Under the pieces are notes generated by a model that worked only from the letters and a program-made list of their open reading frames with translations, did not search any database and was not told where the DNA came from. Shown in pieces: positions 14,226 through 15,362 of a stretch of 15,362 nt of DNA. The DNA comes from Gammaproteobacteria bacterium (GTDB lineage: Bacteria > Pseudomonadota > Gammaproteobacteria > Enterobacterales > GCA-2746155), in NCBI GenBank assembly GCA_024206355.1, contig JAAGZM010000841.1, positions 1 through 15,362 on the forward strand. The letters are read 5' to 3'. A program made the position numbers and the translations under genes. The number at the start of each line of letters is the position of its first letter. Within the stretch, counting starts at the first letter, position 1.

Positions 14226-15218
14226 TTGAGCACTGCTAAAAATTGTAACAAACCAACAATTAACTTTATTTTCCTCGTGCTTCCGGAATTCTCGTTAATT
14301 GCTTATGCCGCAGCCGTTGATACCTTAAGACTCGCAAACCGTGTATCTGAAAAAAAACTTTATACCTGGCAAACCATTACACCTTCTTCTAAAACTGTTC
14401 AGGCAAGCAATGGTCTCTCTATTAAACCGGATAAAATTTTTACTGGAAAAGAATCTTGCAATATTTTTTTTGTTTGTGGTGGCGTTAAAATTAAAAATTC
14501 TTGGTCAAAGTCTTTAGGAACAAGATTGCGTTCTATCGATAAAAGCGGCATTGCTATAGGTTCCCTATGTACCGGGACTTTTATTCTGGCTAAAGCTGGG
14601 TTACTTGACGGATATCGCTGTACTATTCATTGGGAAAACCTAAGTTCTACTAGAGAAAAGTTTCCACATCTCAATTTGACAGATGATATTTACGAAATTG
14701 ATAGAAATCGATACACCTGTGCAGGTGGAATAACTGCAATTGACATGATCCACCACATTATTAGCCTGCAATATGGCCGAGACATAGCTGCATCAATCAT
14801 TGAGTCATTTGTTGTTGGACAGGTACGTAGCATGTCCGATCGACAACGTATTCCCCTGCGACAGCAAATAGGCACCGCACAGCCGAAACTGATAGAAGCC
14901 GTTAAACTGATGGAGTCGAATATTGAAGAGCTATTAAAACCTAGTGAAATTGCAAAACTTGTCGGTATATCAAGACGGCAACTGGAAAGATTATTTAACA
15001 ATCACCTAGACAGTACACCCACCCGATACTATCTGGGGTTACGTCTGAAAAATGCTCGACGTCTGTTATTACAATCAGAATTACCAATCATCGAGATATC
15101 TCTGATCTGCGGTTTTTCATCCGCGCCACATTTTAGCAAATGTTACCGGGATTTATTTGGCCGGTCCCCCAGTAATGAACGGCTGCTGCTTTTGGAACAA
15201 ATTGATGAAGTGATTTAA
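14226..15218 (+). CDS. GlxA-type AraC-family regulator, GbdR/CdhR-like
   Basis: A 330-residue transcription factor with an N-terminal DJ-1/PfpI-like domain (about 12-180) and a C-terminal AraC helix-turn-helix pair (about 236-320). The first domain starts with FIFLVLPEFSLIAYAAAVD, has a Cys115 elbow in IGSLCTGTFILAKAGLLDGY, then RCTIHWEN and RNRYTCAGGITAIDMIHHII, the pattern of GbdR, SouR and CdhR, which sense glycine betaine/dimethylglycine, sarcosine or carnitine. The second domain contains SEIAKLVGISRRQLERLFNN and ISLICGFSSAPHFSKCYRD. The start is a TTG with AGGA 11 bp upstream; an in-frame stop lies about 30 bp before and no nearby ATG exists. It most likely activates the dehydrogenase, transporter and MttB-family genes of this window, about 3.4 kb away. 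The exact effector is inferred. Confidence 0.88.
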   Translation: MSTAKNCNKPTINFIFLVLPEFSLIAYAAAVDTLRLANRVSEKKLYTWQTITPSSKTVQASNGLSIKPDKIFTGKESCNIFFVCGGVKIKNSWSKSLGTRLRSIDKSGIAIGSLCTGTFILAKAGLLDGYRCTIHWENLSSTREKFPHLNLTDDIYEIDRNRYTCAGGITAIDMIHHIISLQYGRDIAASIIESFVVGQVRSMSDRQRIPLRQQIGTAQPKLIEAVKLMESNIEELLKPSEIAKLVGISRRQLERLFNNHLDSTPTRYYLGLRLKNARRLLLQSELPIIEISLICGFSSAPHFSKCYRDLFGRSPSNERLLLLEQIDEVI

Positions 15219-15228
15219 CCAAAAAAAA

Positions 15229-15362
15229 TTATTCCCTAGCACCGGCATCAACTATCCAGCGCCAAATATAATCACTGAAACTACGTCTGACAACCAGAGA
15301 AAATTGATTAACATCCCTACGCCATAAAACAACCTGTGATTTTGCAAAAACCGTACTAACCA
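15229..15362 (-). CDS. C-terminal end of an unidentified protein (cut by window edge)
   Basis: An open minus-strand frame enters from the right edge and ends at TAA (15229-15231): 43 codons containing FAKSQVVLWRRD, FSLVVRRSFSDYIW and RWIVDAGARE. The composition looks like real protein and the stop is 10 bp beyond the regulator's stop, a normal convergent arrangement. The fragment is too short for me to assign a family. The A8 run at 15221-15228 gives a T run on the minus strand immediately after its stop. Confidence 0.45.
   Translation of the reverse strand, partial: VSTVFAKSQVVLWRRDVNQFSLVVRRSFSDYIWRWIVDAGARE

Noticed and set aside
1..15362. CRISPR arrays, tRNA or rRNA genes
   Set aside because: No regularly spaced repeats, no cloverleaf with a TTCGANTC arm and no rRNA-like stretch was seen by eye on either strand.

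Overview
The window looks like part of the chromosome of an AT-rich, aerobic, probably marine gammaproteobacterium. The evidence is a NAD kinase that reads like the enterobacterial/gammaproteobacterial type along its whole length, outer-membrane proteins (a TonB-dependent receptor and a small beta-barrel), and a GlxA-type AraC regulator of the GbdR kind. The taxonomic call is inference; no rRNA or tRNA is present.

Positions 1-9032 hold a run of four minus-strand genes. In transcription order they are a dimethylglycine/sarcosine dehydrogenase-like flavoprotein with a folate-binding GcvT half, a BCCT-family betaine transporter, a TonB-dependent receptor, and a TPR-sulfotransferase that runs off the left edge. 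Divergent from the dehydrogenase, across a 199-bp shared promoter region, is an MttB-superfamily (trimethylamine/betaine methyltransferase) gene on the plus strand (9232-10785). Together these look like an uptake and demethylation module for a methylated quaternary or tertiary amine. A GbdR/CdhR-like regulator at 14226-15218 is the probable controller. No corrinoid-protein gene is visible.

Positions 10786-12516 are accessory and decayed. They contain a fragment of an IS6-type transposase and the C-terminal tail of an IS3-family transposase with an internal stop and its terminal inverted repeat. Next is a minus-strand secreted, cysteine-rich protein whose stop codon is made by the first three bases of that IS end. 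A gene-free block of about 600 bp follows, with a 13-bp direct repeat.

Positions 12517-15362 hold nadK, an uncharacterised small outer-membrane beta-barrel protein, the amine-catabolism regulator, and the last 43 codons of an unidentified minus-strand gene. nadK and the barrel gene sit between the methylamine genes and their likely regulator, next to IS debris, which suggests the locus was rearranged.

The points most worth a second look are the MttB/dehydrogenase/BCCT/TonB receptor module without a corrinoid protein, the TonB receptor-sulfotransferase pair, a perfect 26-bp palindrome in front of the transporter, and the gene truncated by an IS end.
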